Positions 36,451 through 49,100 of a DNA stretch of 64,000 bases are shown here, in pieces. The notes under the pieces are model-generated. The model ran no database searches and was not told the origin of the DNA. It saw only the letters and a list, made by a program, of their open reading frames with translations. How positions within the stretch are numbered: position 1 is the stretch's first letter; every line of letters begins with the position of its first letter. The stretch comes from Echinococcus granulosus (taxonomy: Eukaryota > Platyhelminthes > Cestoda > Cyclophyllidea > Taeniidae). The translations under genes were made by a program, and so were the position numbers. The stretch is from positions 376,204 through 440,203 of the forward strand of contig NW_020170410.1 in assembly GCF_000524195.1 (NCBI RefSeq). Reading direction: 5' to 3'.

Positions 36451-37776
36451 TTGCTTTTGCACCTGTCTGTACACTCTGGATCCCTTCTATGCCTAAGCCA
36501 ATCGCCTTCATGCCAGCCGTCTTGCCCACATGCACACGTGAGTCACGGAGAGGCTGTTTGCTTCTCCGCCTGTCCGTCTCTCTGTCTAGTCTACTGCCTT
36601 CTCAAGCTTGGCGATTTTGTGGACCAATCACAGTGAGAGGCAATTTATGGCAGCAATCTCACATTTATTTGATTCACTGCTTTTTACCTTCCATTTCTAC
36701 ACTACTGAGGAGAAGAAAATCAGTCATTAATAAAATCCCAAGTGGCAACATAAGTTAAAGGACAGGGGTTGAATAAGTATAGGTATGGACTAAGAGCTAC
36801 GTCACCAGGAGTGTGGTACAATTTGTGGAGACTAAAAAGATCAAGGAGACGTATGCTCAACCAAATGTCATTGTACTAATTCCATCCATGCCGTCAAAAA
36901 TCATTATGTTATTTCGTGTTTCCACACCTCAACAGTGGTCGATCTAAAGGTTCAACGCTTAGTCATGGAGGGGTGATTTATTAATGCTCACTGAAGCGAT
37001 GATTCAGCAACCATCTTTTATGGCTGGAGTTGACGCAATACAGTTGCAGTATGGAAAAATTTCGAGGTACAATTTGTGCCAAAAGTAAAGGTATTTAAGT
37101 GATCTCGAAGCAAATGAACACGAAGCTCTGATGAGATGTAAAGGCCTATTTTATTCTAGTAAAGTTAAGTAATCTCGGATTTTGTATCTTAAAATGTTCC
37201 CAGCAATTTTAGGATCCATATTATCAATTGAGAAGTCATGGAACCGTATGGTGGTAATCTGATTGCTTGTTTAACTCAGGGGTTTTGGTGCCATGGACAC
37301 TTAAGACTGCCTTCGTACTTCCACCCAGCAGCATCACCTCCGAACAACGAAGTGGCCTATTAGCTTTTTTCTACGTTGGCCTAGTAATATGACTTCTTTC
37401 GTCCTCAAGGGAGCCATGGAGCGCTCTGACATCTTGTATTTCTGAAAGGGAAACCCTTTTAACTATTTTACAAGCGAAATTGTCCATGTACGACCATATT
37501 CGGTTTAATTAACTTTATTTTGGAAGAATCTCACTAAAATGTTTTCCCTTTTACGAATTACTTTGCCTAGCAGTTTAAAATTGCAAATTGTTAATTTAGT
37601 ATACTGTGGACAGCACTGCACAGTGGGTCCGAAAATTTTTCGGTGACTTTTACCGACAGATCCACGTGGAGTAAGCTACTTTCATTAATGCAGTGAAGAT
37701 TTTTAAAGATCTTTTTTACTCATCCCATTAAAATGATACATTTTTGGGAGTGCGTACTAAGTAAGGCCTTTTGCTA

Positions 37777-37893
37777 ATGCATTCACTTCCAAATTTTAAT
37801 TCATTCGGGCGTTGTCAGCATCCAATCTATTTTGAGAAGAGAAGCAGCGCTCTGTTTCGGTCGATTACGAAACGGTGGCACCGAAAGCGCAAC
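37777..37893 (+). CDS. Candidate first coding exon, basic unrecognised protein
   Basis: ATG followed by 39 codons ending exactly at a perfect donor (AAC|GTAAGT), phase 0. The peptide is basic and ends KRWHRKRN. A start codon and a consensus donor with an open frame between them are what a short first exon looks like. I could not link it to a downstream exon of matching phase, and no family is recognised. Confidence 0.25.
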
Positions 37894-39382
37894 GTAAGTT
37901 TTATACCACTAGATGCAAGGCAATTTTAAAACTGAGCTTTTGTATTGCCCCGGGTCTACGCTGAAGATGAATGAAGCCATAATACTATGGCAGAAAAATT
38001 TCTGCTAAAATTAGGGAAGATACTGGCAGAACTCCAAGGCCTTGCCATCCAGAGGAAGTACGAGAGTGGAAATTTAAGTGCCCGCAAAACCAACTCAAAA
38101 AAATAAATTATACAACCAAGGCATTACATAACTCCTACTATATAATTAAAAAAATCAAAATAAATTGTTATAATAAGAGGAAAGGCAGACGGTGTCTGTT
38201 CTACGTTCTTAGCATCCAATCACAGCTTCGTCAGGCCTCTTTAGTGCACCAATCAACAACAGAAAGCCATCTAGGATACATTGTTGGGGAAATACTGTCG
38301 AAATTACTATCAGTTCGATGTAATTCATCAACGGAGTTCATATGGAAATCATGACTAGTAATACTTGGGCCTTTTCGTCTCCCTTGACTCAGCCTCCAGG
38401 CGGATGGATGCCGCCTGTGCTACTACTTTGCTGATGACAAAACCACTTCTAAGCTGGGTCGCTTTATAGCTTCTTTGTGGACAACTCCGGGAATAAATAT
38501 AACGTCTTAGAAGTTTAAAAAAGGTTTTCTTGAATTCCGTCCTCCAGGCAGAATTCCTTACTTCGAAAAGTCATCGTTAGGGTTGAGATCCTGCGCCTTT
38601 GAATACCTTGATTTAACTGCTGAATAGAGTGCACACAGACCATTGTAAATGTTATGCTTACTAGTCTAACGCATTAAACTTTTTAAATCTTTCTCCCTCC
38701 GGTAAAACGGTGCGCACTCACCAACGAAATTCACGGCCAAGAGTTTCACCACCAACTCCCTTCACATAAAAACACACTAGCTCTGCAGTCACATCAGTCA
38801 CTTTTCCGACAACCAAAGCAAACGTCAAAATTCCCATTATAATCTCCGACTCCCTGCTTCCCTAAAGCATTTGTTACTTTGACATTGAAAGGCGCCTCGC
38901 CCTGACAAGAGTGCGGTGTGGTAGGATGTTTCCTTCGCCCCTTTATAGCGCATTTGCGAACCAGGAGTAGAAGCGAGTTGTGTTTGTTTTTTATCCTTTT
39001 TTTTTCAAAAACTTCGAATTATTTCATTTGAACCCGAAGAAGGAAGTTTAATTTAGGAATGTACTTTGTTGAAAAAGTTGGGAAACAACTGGTCGGTAAA
39101 AGATTTGAAATTTAATTTGAACGTCAACTTGTAATTATGCTCACTGCGAAGACGGAACGTATTTTGAGATTACTATACTTCTGGCGTATATTTTCCAATA
39201 AATGCTTTGACAAAAATATTTAAAAGAAAGTAAAACAACTTTCCAAATGGAAATTTGACAATATTGTCAGCCAGGATGGTTACGATGATCCGTGATAAAG
39301 TGCTCATTTTGCCTGAGGTTTCGCGAATAAAAGTAGTGTACACCCCTCAGTCTTTCTAGAAGTTGAAAAAAGGAATAATAGT

Positions 39383-39520
39383 AGAGCAGAATATGTATTG
39401 ACGACGTAGGGAAGGTGTGGGGGAACTACTGGCATGGCCCTGAGACCGTACCATCCAGTGGAAGTACAAAAGCCGAACTTTGAGTGTTTACTTGAACAAA
39501 ACGTGGGATTAAACAAACAA
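39383..39520 (+). repeat. Interspersed hairpin repeat, copy B
   Basis: Starts GAGCAGAATATG, continues with a G-rich stretch, then GGCATGGCCCTGAGACC and GAAGTACAAAAGCCGA, and ends GGGATTAAACAAAC. These marks align in order with copies A and D. The hairpin arm is partly decayed by a small insertion. Confidence 0.55.
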
Positions 39521-39536
39521 ATTAGGTATCACATAG

Positions 39537-39619
39537 CCTCGCTCTCTACCTTTGAGCTTCGCCCCTGGGACACTACTTGGTATACCTTCCGCATCGGCCA
39601 TCACAACGAAATTAGTGAT
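39537..39619 (+). CDS. Candidate internal exon next to repeat copy B
   Basis: Acceptor-like CACATAG, 27 codons, then a good donor GAT|GTAAGA. The peptide is protein-like, with RPWDTTWYTFRIGHHNE in its middle, and locally GC-richer than its surroundings. Incoming phase is one leftover base and outgoing phase is zero, so it does not join directly to the candidate exon at 37777-37893. No family recognised. Confidence 0.22.
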
Positions 39620-40189
39620 GTAAGAAAAACACTCATGAACCAACTGTGCAAGTCATCGTATTTACGTTACTGACCCCTCTTGGTAATTCGACCGGAACTT
39701 GAGTCTCGTCCCTCATGGGAACTGCATTGTAATGAAGGGAATGCAGTGGTCGTCTTGTATGTCCATCGGTAGTCTCAAGATCACTTGCCAAAAAGCAGGG
39801 TTATGCAACAAAGGGTGGGATGCAACATGGTTTATCAACATGGACTCTATCCACCTAGTACTGAGGTGAAGGAGGTTTCACGTTTTTACTTAATCGCTAT
39901 TTTGATGCAGGCGCCGTAGACAGCTCCGTAACGAACTTGTACAAATGATTTACAGCTAGTGTTGCTTCAGTTGTTTATATCATCCCTGGGGAATAGGGGA
40001 TTAAGAGAGCTGCTGAAGGCAGACGTCATTTTTAACCTTTCTGTTAAAGGTCATCACCCATTCTCCCATCCACAGCATGTGCTCTTCTTCCGCCACGTTA
40101 GGATCGGGTTTGCTTTCCGCTATCTTTGATGCGGGGCCTTGAGTCTTCCCTAGAGCCAAAAGAAGTTATATAACAATAGAGATCGTGTA

Positions 40190-40321
40190 TTTTCGACGCA
40201 GAGAGGGGCTGGGGGGGGGGCTGCTGGCATGGCCTCTGGGTCACACAACACAAAGAAAATAAAAAGGAGGTGTCGTAAGTATCCACAAAACCAAAACCAA
40301 GGGTTCAGCACATAAACAAAG
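40190..40321 (+). repeat. Interspersed hairpin repeat, copy C (degenerate)
   Basis: A run of ten G at 40211-40220 leads into GCTGCTGGCATGGCCTC, as in copies B and D, and the copy ends near CATAAACAAA. The right half has drifted and the hairpin is only partly complementary. The order of the shared blocks is kept. Confidence 0.4.
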
Positions 40322-41779
40322 TATTTCAGTAGTTTTGATATCATTCAACTTGTCAACGATTGTTAGTATTCTTTTTTCAAATGCTCAGTATCTTCTTTTT
40401 AGCACAAAAAGTACAAATCAGTCAGTGTTGGATCTTTCATACTACTTTCTTCATGATATAATTTAAATCAAATTTGGATATGATGATTTCAATCATCAAT
40501 TGGAATGGAATGCGAGCAAATCTCACCCTTTGCTTTTTATTTTTATATCAGCTGAAACAAAAGAGACTACGAGTGCTTTAGATAAGTGTAAGCAAAAACC
40601 CACCAAAGCTGCAGCCTTTTAAAAGATAAAAGGCCTTTATCTATGGCCATTCAGAAGAAATAGAATTCAAACCCAGTTCCAAATAGCGAACTGCTGTTAA
40701 GAGAGACAATGGGATTTGAAAGTACTTGCAGAATTGTCCATTTTTCAATCACCAGTACTACTTCTCAATCAAATCCCTTCAATTTAGCAGTCCAGCATTA
40801 ATTAAGATGGATGTGATTAAATTACTCACAAATCATGGTAACAGGGGCATCATCTCCATGTCGTCCTCGTTCCTATCGCAAAACCCTTCTTATACCACGA
40901 CGTGGAGGGGTGATAAAATCAAAAAGTCAAAAAGGAGCAAAAAATTTCACTGCCTATTTTCCTGTTCCACATTCATTTATGAGGACATTTATTCCAGCGT
41001 TTTATGGTTTTTTTTTTCAAACCTCCATCTTCACGTCTTGCATCGCCTTTAAGACTGGGCAGAGTATTATCAAAGCCATTTTGATTCATTAAAAGAATTT
41101 CTATTTTTAGATGGGATATGACATGCCCCAGTCTTCCCATCTCCAATGCATTAAGCCCATCTGCTGATCTATCTGTGTGGTAAGAAAAGTTGCCTCGTCC
41201 TACCACAATATAATCCTTACAAATTAAAATATACATAGATAAATCGTTTTTTGACAAAAGATCTAGTTGTAATCTAAAATTTCAGACCGTTTTAAGACGA
41301 ATCTGTGCGTCACTGATTTGTGTCGGGATACCACGCATTACCCAATCTCCGTTTATTGAAAAAGGACATTCCTGCGTAGTTGAATCCTAACCTACTTGGC
41401 CTGAAGGATTAACGTGGTTTTAGCATCAGGTACAAATTGAGTGGCTAAAATGACTTAAAATCCACAGTTAAAGTGTTGAACTCACGCAGAAGGTTCTCAA
41501 AGATAACTTCAATTTTTCTCCCTAGTATTTATTGTTAAGTTTCGGGTATTTCATCCATATAAAGTCTGACAATGAAACCATATCTGCATGAAAGGTAGTG
41601 TGGAATTTCGCCGTCGGTAGTAGTGGATATAGTATCGCAGCATCAAATCAGTGACCTGTCATGTGACACTGTGGACCCTATTTACAACCCGCTAAATAAA
41701 GTCCGAAAAAATTTGTGGTCATATTTACTGCTGACCCTTTAACAAACCGGACAAATGTGGCGATTGAAAGTGCTCAAGA

Positions 41780-41812
41780 AGTCTATAGACTTCAGTCTAT
41801 AGTCTATAGACT
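41780..41812. repeat. Clustered GTCTATAG palindromes
   Basis: A perfect 12-bp palindrome, AGTCTATAGACT, is followed within a few bases by overlapping reiterations of the same GTCTATAG unit, giving four occurrences in 33 bp. The run can fold into alternative hairpins. It lies about 100 bp upstream of repeat copy D and could be part of that insertion. Confidence 0.8.
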
Positions 41813-41909
41813 GTTTCTGCAAAAAGATGAACTGCGGGAACGGCATGAAATATTAAAAGAAATTGTGGAGCATCCTGAGTCTTTCCTAAAAACGAAAGAA
41901 GTGATAATC

Positions 41910-42036
41910 CTAGGGCAGAATATACACTGTCGACGGGCTGGAAGGCTAATGGCATGGTCATAAGACCATGCTGCCCCACGAAAGCAAAAACCCCGGGCCT
42001 TAAGTGCCCGGGAAGCCAAAATGAGGAGTTAAACAA
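41910..42036 (+). repeat. Interspersed hairpin repeat, copy D
   Basis: The clearest copy: GGGCAGAATATACA, GGCATGGTCATAAGACCATGC, AAAGCAAAAA, a second perfect stem CCCGGGC / GCCCGGG around CTTAAGT, then ATGAGGAGTTAAACAAAC. The first stem reads ATGGTC/GACCAT where copy A has ATGGCC/GGCCAT, so both arms changed together. Confidence 0.65.
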
Positions 42037-42270
42037 ACTCCCAGGGTGTTAAAATTATTCGAACTTTTCAAAAATCCATTTCGATGAGCAAAAAATTCGA
42101 GTAAATAGCTCCCTACAACACTAGCAAAGAAATTTGCCGATATCTTATCTGCTGAGGGCAATCTAAAATTAACATTTTCAAATGTGGCAGATGGTGACCC
42201 AAGTGCGAGGGGATCAGGATGAGAAAATACATGTAGAACCTAAATGAACGAATAAAGGCAATGGAAATAA

Positions 42271-42504
42271 TTGGACCAATCCCCTGTTATAACAAGTCTT
42301 CATCATAGAAGATATGGTTTAAGGCTTCGTGATACTGTATTCAGCGATGACTCGGGAAGAGTCATTAATTCTCGAACAGTAGCTAAAGTGGGAAACCTCA
42401 GCTTAGTTTGCACAAAAAAATGGAGATTTGGAAGTCAAATAGCTAAATTTTATCATCATTACAGAGAAAGTCATTGCAAAATCGCCATAGATGCATATAT
42501 TTAA
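42271..42504 (+). CDS. Candidate exon, unrecognised
   Basis: An open plus-strand frame of 77 codons that reads like protein in its first half (RYGLRLRDTVFSDDSGRVIN). It has no ATG at its start; a stop lies just upstream, and possible acceptors sit at 42296 and 42308. An internal AGTAGCT could serve as a donor. Length alone does not exceed chance, so this is weak. Confidence 0.15.
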   Translation: MDQSPVITSLHHRRYGLRLRDTVFSDDSGRVINSRTVAKVGNLSLVCTKKWRFGSQIAKFYHHYRESHCKIAIDAYI

Positions 42505-43016
42505 CGGATATATAGCATATACATATTACTCTAAACATTTAAAATGACCTCATCTGCTGTTTGTTTGCAAGGTGTTGGAGGATCGTAGTGATACGCATTT
42601 ACCGAGCCACTTGAACAGAAGGTTCGTTCCCTTAACCCACTGTAGTCCTGGTATTTATTGCTCAACCAAGAAAGTATCCGTACAAAACACTTCGTTACAA
42701 TTGTTTATGAAGGTGGCTTTAAAATCTGATTCGAATGTAATTTAATAAAAAGAGGAAAGGTATAATTTGGATGGCTACATGTTCCTTATCGTCCAAGCAG
42801 AAAAAGTGGCTGGAGCATCCGCCTTACTATTTCTGCTTGACTAAAAACTTAAGCCAAATTTGCTTCGTAGTAGGAAAGAAAAGTGGGTTTGGGATTAATA
42901 AATGCTAGACTTTTAATTAAATCCTCTTTCTTCTTGAGTGGTTACAACCGACACCTTTTTGGGTGGATAGAGAGGAGGATTTGAGTTAAGAACATGAAAA
43001 CTTTTCTTTATTGAAG

Positions 43017-43260
43017 CTCGGTACCAAACAACTTTATTAATCAGCCATTTCGAAAAGAAACCCACAGCCAGATGCAGAGAAAACAGAACAATAAATTCGT
43101 TTTGCAGTCGCTGAGTGAACACATGACTCCCTTCATTGAACCCTCGACTTCTAGCACGCAATACTTATCGACAAAGAAGGAGTTTATTGAAAAATCGCAA
43201 ACAGAGAAGAAAATCCGAAATTTTGCTAAATTGCTGAGAAACACAGGGTTCCTGATCTAG
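43017..43260 (+). CDS. Candidate terminal exon, Ser/Lys/Gln-rich unrecognised protein
   Basis: A strong acceptor (ACTTTTCTTTATTGAAG) is followed by an open frame of about 80 codons to TAG, incoming phase with two bases carried over. The peptide is polar, with SLSEHMTPFIEPSTSSTQ and a lysine-rich helix-like segment near the end. No upstream partner exon was found. Alternatively it may belong to the coding region starting 265 bp downstream. Confidence 0.25.
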
Positions 43261-43525
43261 GATGAGACCAAGATCCTTTTATTTCAATCTTCGAAATGCC
43301 AACTCTGCTTGACCAGCTACAGTGACATCTTGTTGCGCCTTGTCTGTGATTTGTGTGCAAATCAAGTGAGTCTCTGTAGCTCACTGGTTAGCTAGCTACT
43401 TCGCTAACTGGCACGAGTACGACGAACGCATGCATCGGAGTGGTTGATGGCTCGCATAAACTCCGGCACAAGGTGCCACCAGGTACAACCACCAATTTAG
43501 CGATATCTGGCTAGTGTACACAGTA

Positions 43526-46163
43526 ATGGTGCTCATCAAGCCTATTAAGCCTGCCAGTCAATTAAAATTGGAGGCCGCAGGGGCACCTAAACGCACCCTC
43601 CTCAGTTTGGTGCAACGGAAGAAGAGCGAACATCAAGGCGAGTTGGATTTATCTCCCCTGGATGTAATTCGAATGCGGCTTATGGAGCAACGTAAACAGT
43701 CAGAAGAGACTAGCGAAAATCGCACCTCTACCGACAAGCATGCAATCACCCCACCACCAGCAGAAAGCGAGAGTGAGGAGGTGTTTAAATACAAGGATGA
43801 AGAGAAGGATAATTCCTTCAAAACTGCCACGGAGGAAGAAGATCATAAACAAGAGGAGAAAAACCTCATTGAGATGTAACTGTGCATTGTCTTTTATGTC
43901 AAATACATGCTTTTACGTACATAATGAAAGTCTATGGATTTGCAGCCGACTGAGGCGTTGGCGCTCCAATAGCCAGATTAAGATTAAAAGTTCTTTTTAA
44001 AATAACCGTCGGAGACATTTTTTATACGAAAAATTTTCAGGATTCGTATATAAATTGGATTTCTTATTTAAAGACCAGGTACTCCTGAATTACAACGACT
44101 CCTCTCTTAATAATCACATAAGAGGTTTTCTTGACGTACGGCGATCTGCGTTAGGTTTTTTGAAATCTTGTCAGTTATTTCTCTGCTCTATGCATATCAA
44201 AAATGCACTTCGCATCAAACGACAAACATGCTATTTACTATGGTAAATCTTTCATCCAAGTGCAGACCTATCCGAATACATGGGTAGTTAAAGAAGCTAT
44301 TTGTGGATCATATACTTGTAAATTGTGATTTCCTCCATACATGGGGTTGATTTTCTCTGCAATACTTTACATTTCTTTAATTCTAAATGGACGCATTAAC
44401 AAATTAACAAAATCCCAAGTTCAACTGATGCTTAGCTAAAACCGAAATTTAACCAAAGGGAAGTATGCCCTGAATTCCAAAAGGACCCACCCCGAAAACA
44501 ACTACTGAACGGCGCAATGCGGACAGGTTGACACTTTAGCGACACCAAAATGCGGTAAAACAATTTTAAGCAACTTTTACTTTGCATTGCTAGCATTTTA
44601 ACCCCTCGAATTTTTTAGTTTCCCTTAAATCTGTGATGTAATTAGTCAACAAATACCTACTTCTCCTGTATTTGCGACCAACTTGCCAAAACCCACCTCA
44701 AAAAATACCTTTTTTTACCGTTGTATAACGCGTAAGCTCTTGAGGGGGAGTGAAATCCACCGTTACACCTGAGGCCTTGGTGAAGTTAAACAAGATTTAA
44801 TGCCAAGTTACAAGAGTAAACTCAGTTTCTTGACATTTACAGCAAATCGTTAGTTTTCACAACTTTGGCACATCTCCAGTGCAGGACAATAAGACATGGT
44901 GGAGGAAAATTACCCCTTTTTCCCGTTCACTGAAGCAGGAGGTAAATTTATTGCCTTAACCATTGCAAAATTTTATCTTCTGTTTGAAACTTTCATTAAA
45001 TGCTACAATATTATGTGTTTTTAATTGCTAATGGAATTGGTCTCTTTCAGATGAGATCACGAATGGCTGAACATACTTATCTTGAATCTAAATAAGATTA
45101 TGCTCTTAAAATTTGAGTCATATTTGGCCTTAAACTCCATATAAGAGCAGTGTATCTGATGGTATACCACATAATAAAAGACTTGCAGGTGCCTCTGATT
45201 TTCATTGTTGAAGAGGTTGTGACATGCTGGGGGCTTGACAACTTAATTGGTATTGATTTAAATTCAAAGAAGCACTTATTCACGTTAACATAAGGTGTAA
45301 AGCAATTATAATACATAAATTTGATGCAAAGGCTCCGTTTCAACTCGCAATGTGCTCGTGTAGATCAGCTACCAAAGTGTCAGGAAGTTCACGTGACATG
45401 TTCAAACACACGTCCTCAAATCAATTCCCCACAGTGGTTGCAAACGCATAGCTTCTGCATGATTAAGTAAATTTTTAGCTATTTTATCCACATGACCGAG
45501 ACTACAGAATTTCACAGTTTGTGGCCAATGCTGAGTGGTCGAACTACAAAAAACCATAAATGCAAACTTGAAATTGGTCCCAAAACCCTGCTCAATGAGA
45601 CATACTGTGAGATACAGTCGTCCACAGAAGATCTCGCCTTCAACACGAATGCAAAAACCGCAACCAGTTCACCAGATCGATTGAAAAAGATCTTTGCCGA
45701 CCGCCAATCGCATCGAAGCCTTGCGGAACAGAAGGTCAGTGATTGGCTGCTCAAATATCGCTCCTATACCCACATTCCACCAAAAGACATGAGTGATGTG
45801 CCAGAGAACATTTGGGCTCCCCTCGACATCGACCGGAGTTCCAAAAACAATGCTGCTTCTGCTCTTGGACGCGCTGGATGCGGTAGCAGGGTCGCCGAAC
45901 CCCGAATCAAGCGTAGGGTAATTAATTGTTCCAAAGGCAGACCATCAAGACTGCCATCGGCTAGCCATGCAGTTTCATTCAGTCCAACAAAAATATGGGA
46001 CGGTAAAGGGCACCAACCGTACTTCTTCGAACCACCTTACAGAAAAGCTGAAAGCTGCCTGAGAACTCGCGAAGAGTCGAAGAGATTGACTGCATTGAAA
46101 AGCATTGAAAACTACATGAATGTGAGCAGAGGCCTACTCAAAGGCTCGAGATTGATGTCATGA
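43526..46163 (+). CDS. Unrecognised protein, probably two exons
   Basis: Two open segments can be joined: 43526-43875, ending CATTGAGAT|GTAACT, and 45479-46163, starting after ATTTTTAG. The phases match (two bases plus one), giving about 344 residues. The first part starts MVLIKPIKPASQL and ends in a Glu/Lys-rich stretch; the second is polar, with DVPENIWAPLD and KIWDGKGHQPYFFEPPYRK near its end. The second segment, 223 codons from its own ATG at 45492, is longer than chance would readily give, so coding is likely there. If unspliced, these are two separate genes of 117 and 223 residues, the second with an acceptor-like site 13 nt before its ATG. No domain, signal peptide or membrane segment is visible. 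Confidence 0.5.
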
Positions 46164-49100
46164 GACAAAAACGTTCACATTTCATTTGTTTCTCCTATCC
46201 TTCTGTTTTCTTCTCCCTTATGTTTTCTCATATGCCGTTTGTTATTAATCACTAGTTTGCCTATCTTCACTCCACTCGATTTTCCCTAATTTCATTTATT
46301 TCGCCTTCCAAGTGAAGTACTACAGAGGTTAAAACGGAGTAAACAATATCTAAGTGCCCCTTTACAAACAGAATGATCTGTCAGCAGCTATTGCATTTCA
46401 AAAAATACTGCAGCAAAAAAGGTGTATTAGTCAAAAGTCATCTGGAAGGGCCCTTTCATTTGGTTCTGATGGTGCTCTGATCGGTACGCAAGAAGTTAAA
46501 ATATAGCACTATTCTTGTCATTATCTTCCTATTTAAATATGGGAAATTAATAAATAAAGTTGTGTACTTTATTCTCTTATGGGACCTAAACAAAGTTATT
46601 TATGTAGAATTTATTGTTGAAGTAATGAAGCACAAAAGCGAAGGCACTTGACTGCAGATCATGCAACACAGTAATGAATTTAGAAGAAAAATAAATAAAA
46701 CTGGACTTTTGAGAGCAACAGCAGACCAAAAGTACAAATTAAGAAACAATACTTAGACCTGCTAATGGTGAATGTATTCAGTGTCCAGAATGGTCCGGTG
46801 TGGCATCATCAATCTTAACTTGGCATGTCACATGTTATAATCAAAGAAAACTACATATTAAATGAAGAATGCCACCTATCCATCTTGTATACTATTACTG
46901 AAAATGAAGAAAAATAAGTTGAATATTTGCAATCAAAGTAATTTTACCCCTTAGAATTTTTGCTACAAAGTTAGTAAATTTGTGAAACACTGGAAAAACA
47001 AATTTTGCTATAGTTTAACGTACATTAAGCAATGACGCGAGTCCTTTGAACTTTTTATGATTAAAAGTTTGTTTAAGGGTGGAAATAAAAATTGCCACAG
47101 GTCGTTTCCAGAGTAATTTTAAGCCGTAAGCAATTTCAATGCGCTGATTGCATCGTCACCAAGGAAAACGCCAATGTGTAAGCGTTTGTGGAGGACGGTA
47201 GCCAGGAAAGAGGGAAGAGTTCCGTTTTTACGTGCAGATCAGAAAGAATTGAAGGGTTTGACGGTGAGAGGGCCTGAGTACCCACTACTTGTCAGAAAAG
47301 GAGGTTAAGGCTTAATTAAGACCATTTTTAGGGAAAGGGAAATAAATGCATCTCGGAACCGCGTAACGACTTACTGTACAGATTTTGGTGAGAAAAGTGC
47401 CATCACAGGAAGCCTAAATAAAGGTCAAATGAAACGGATAACATTTTGCAATAGGATACGTAGGGTTGAAGGTTAAAAGAACATTCCTATGGACTTTAAA
47501 ATAGAGCCTAAATCGAATCTCTGATTGTCAAAGTGATCCGATCGTAATGTAATTAACAGTACTTGTCAACATTTTTGTTTTTTTGAGATTGAAATGCAGG
47601 TAAAGCCTGCTATACACTTATGCATTCACAAACGGAGCTGCCTCTTTTGCTTTACAAAGCTTGATCTCTGCCTGGGACATTCACGTGGTTGACTCATATT
47701 GGAGGTTGGAATCACAAGTATGAAATTTCTCACAACTTCGTAGAGAGTTACCACATTTGCTAATTACACACACCCATAGTAGCTGCAGCAAAACATTTCG
47801 GTGGTGCCCAAAGCCTGTAGTATCACTGAAAAGCTTATTTGAATTCGAAAACTGCATTTTTTGACCACTATTTATCTGGGAAATCTCTCCGGAAAATGAC
47901 AGTGTCACATCATCTCAGGGAAAAGAAGTGGGAAGTGCTTGTTCAAATTTGATGTGTCAGGCAACTCAACACATAAGATTCGTCTAAATTTTCTTAGATA
48001 CTAATCGTTTTAATGATATATGGTAAGGTAACTGAAGTTGGATGCCTTTCATAAATGAGTATAAGAATGATATCTTCACCTCTAGCTATCATGAGCAAAC
48101 AATAAATGGAATCGTTTGAGTAAAATCTACCATGGTAACGACAAAATGAATGTTTTGGATTGCGTCTCAATGAAAAGTTCTCATCCCCACTGCGATAAGC
48201 ATAATGGGAGGTTTGGGGACATGCTTCTGTGCTCTCTCCAACCGGTGTCACAAAACAGTGACTTTTATAAATCTGCAACTGAAACGAAAGGATTGACTCC
48301 CTGTTTACCTTTGACTTGCGATTAACCGCTACTTTCCCTGACGATTGATGCCAACCCATTATCCCCGTATAGGTGACTCACTTTCCCGATTTAATCGCAA
48401 GCCATATAAAAACCTCCAAAGCCACTGCATCAAAGTACAGCATACTTGTTAGGTATGCGCTCTCCAGCTAAATGCTTTTGAGTTGGTTGTGCAGTTTCGT
48501 GATGGAAATTTTGCTAGAAAAAACCTCGAAGTACAAATTTTCAGGAATATTTATGGCAGGAGAATGCATGAACTTTCCCACTTGTTGAGAACAGAAACAG
48601 ACCTGATAAGTTGTCAGCGTCAGTGAGTTAGTCAATGGTCTTGTGTGTAGGTGAGGGTGGATAAACATGCGTAACACCTAGTCACTGCGTGTTAAGACAG
48701 TGGTTTGCTCTCGACACCACACAATCGCAGCACAGAATATGCTCCCACGCACACGCAAGGAAAGCTTTACAGCATCACACCAACCCTCATTATAGTCAAT
48801 AAAAGCTCCTTTTACACCGTGCTTGTAAAAATTCAACGGATTTGTCTTCTATCCTATTTAAAAGGCGATAAACTGCTAGTCGAGGCACCTCTTTTGCTGT
48901 CTATCTGTCAAGTAGAGGCTTTTGGTGTGTACTACTAATGTGCAGTTACCTCTCGTAAGTCAAAAGGAGAAAATCTCTCAGAAACATGCAGTGTGATACA
49001 TTTTCTTTAGGAAAAATAACAAATGGGAAAGTAGTTATAAAGGAACTAAAAAGAGAACGTTGGTGGTATTTACTAAAACAAATTAAAAATGGAATGTTCT

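Noticed and set aside
38150..38420. Segment with GCCTGACGAAGC on the minus strand, reminiscent of retroelement tails
   Set aside because: A short motif alone is not enough; no reverse transcriptase or endonuclease motif could be read around it.
40835..41092. Overlapping plus-strand frames that each look protein-like
   Set aside because: Two different frames over the same bases look equally plausible, which shows the signal is compositional; no splice chain supports either.
43370..43445. tRNA-like sequence with an A-box-like TAGCTCACTGG
   Set aside because: The A box and a following TTCGCTAAC resemble tRNA-derived SINEs, but no B box or complete cloverleaf can be drawn, so no tRNA or SINE is called.
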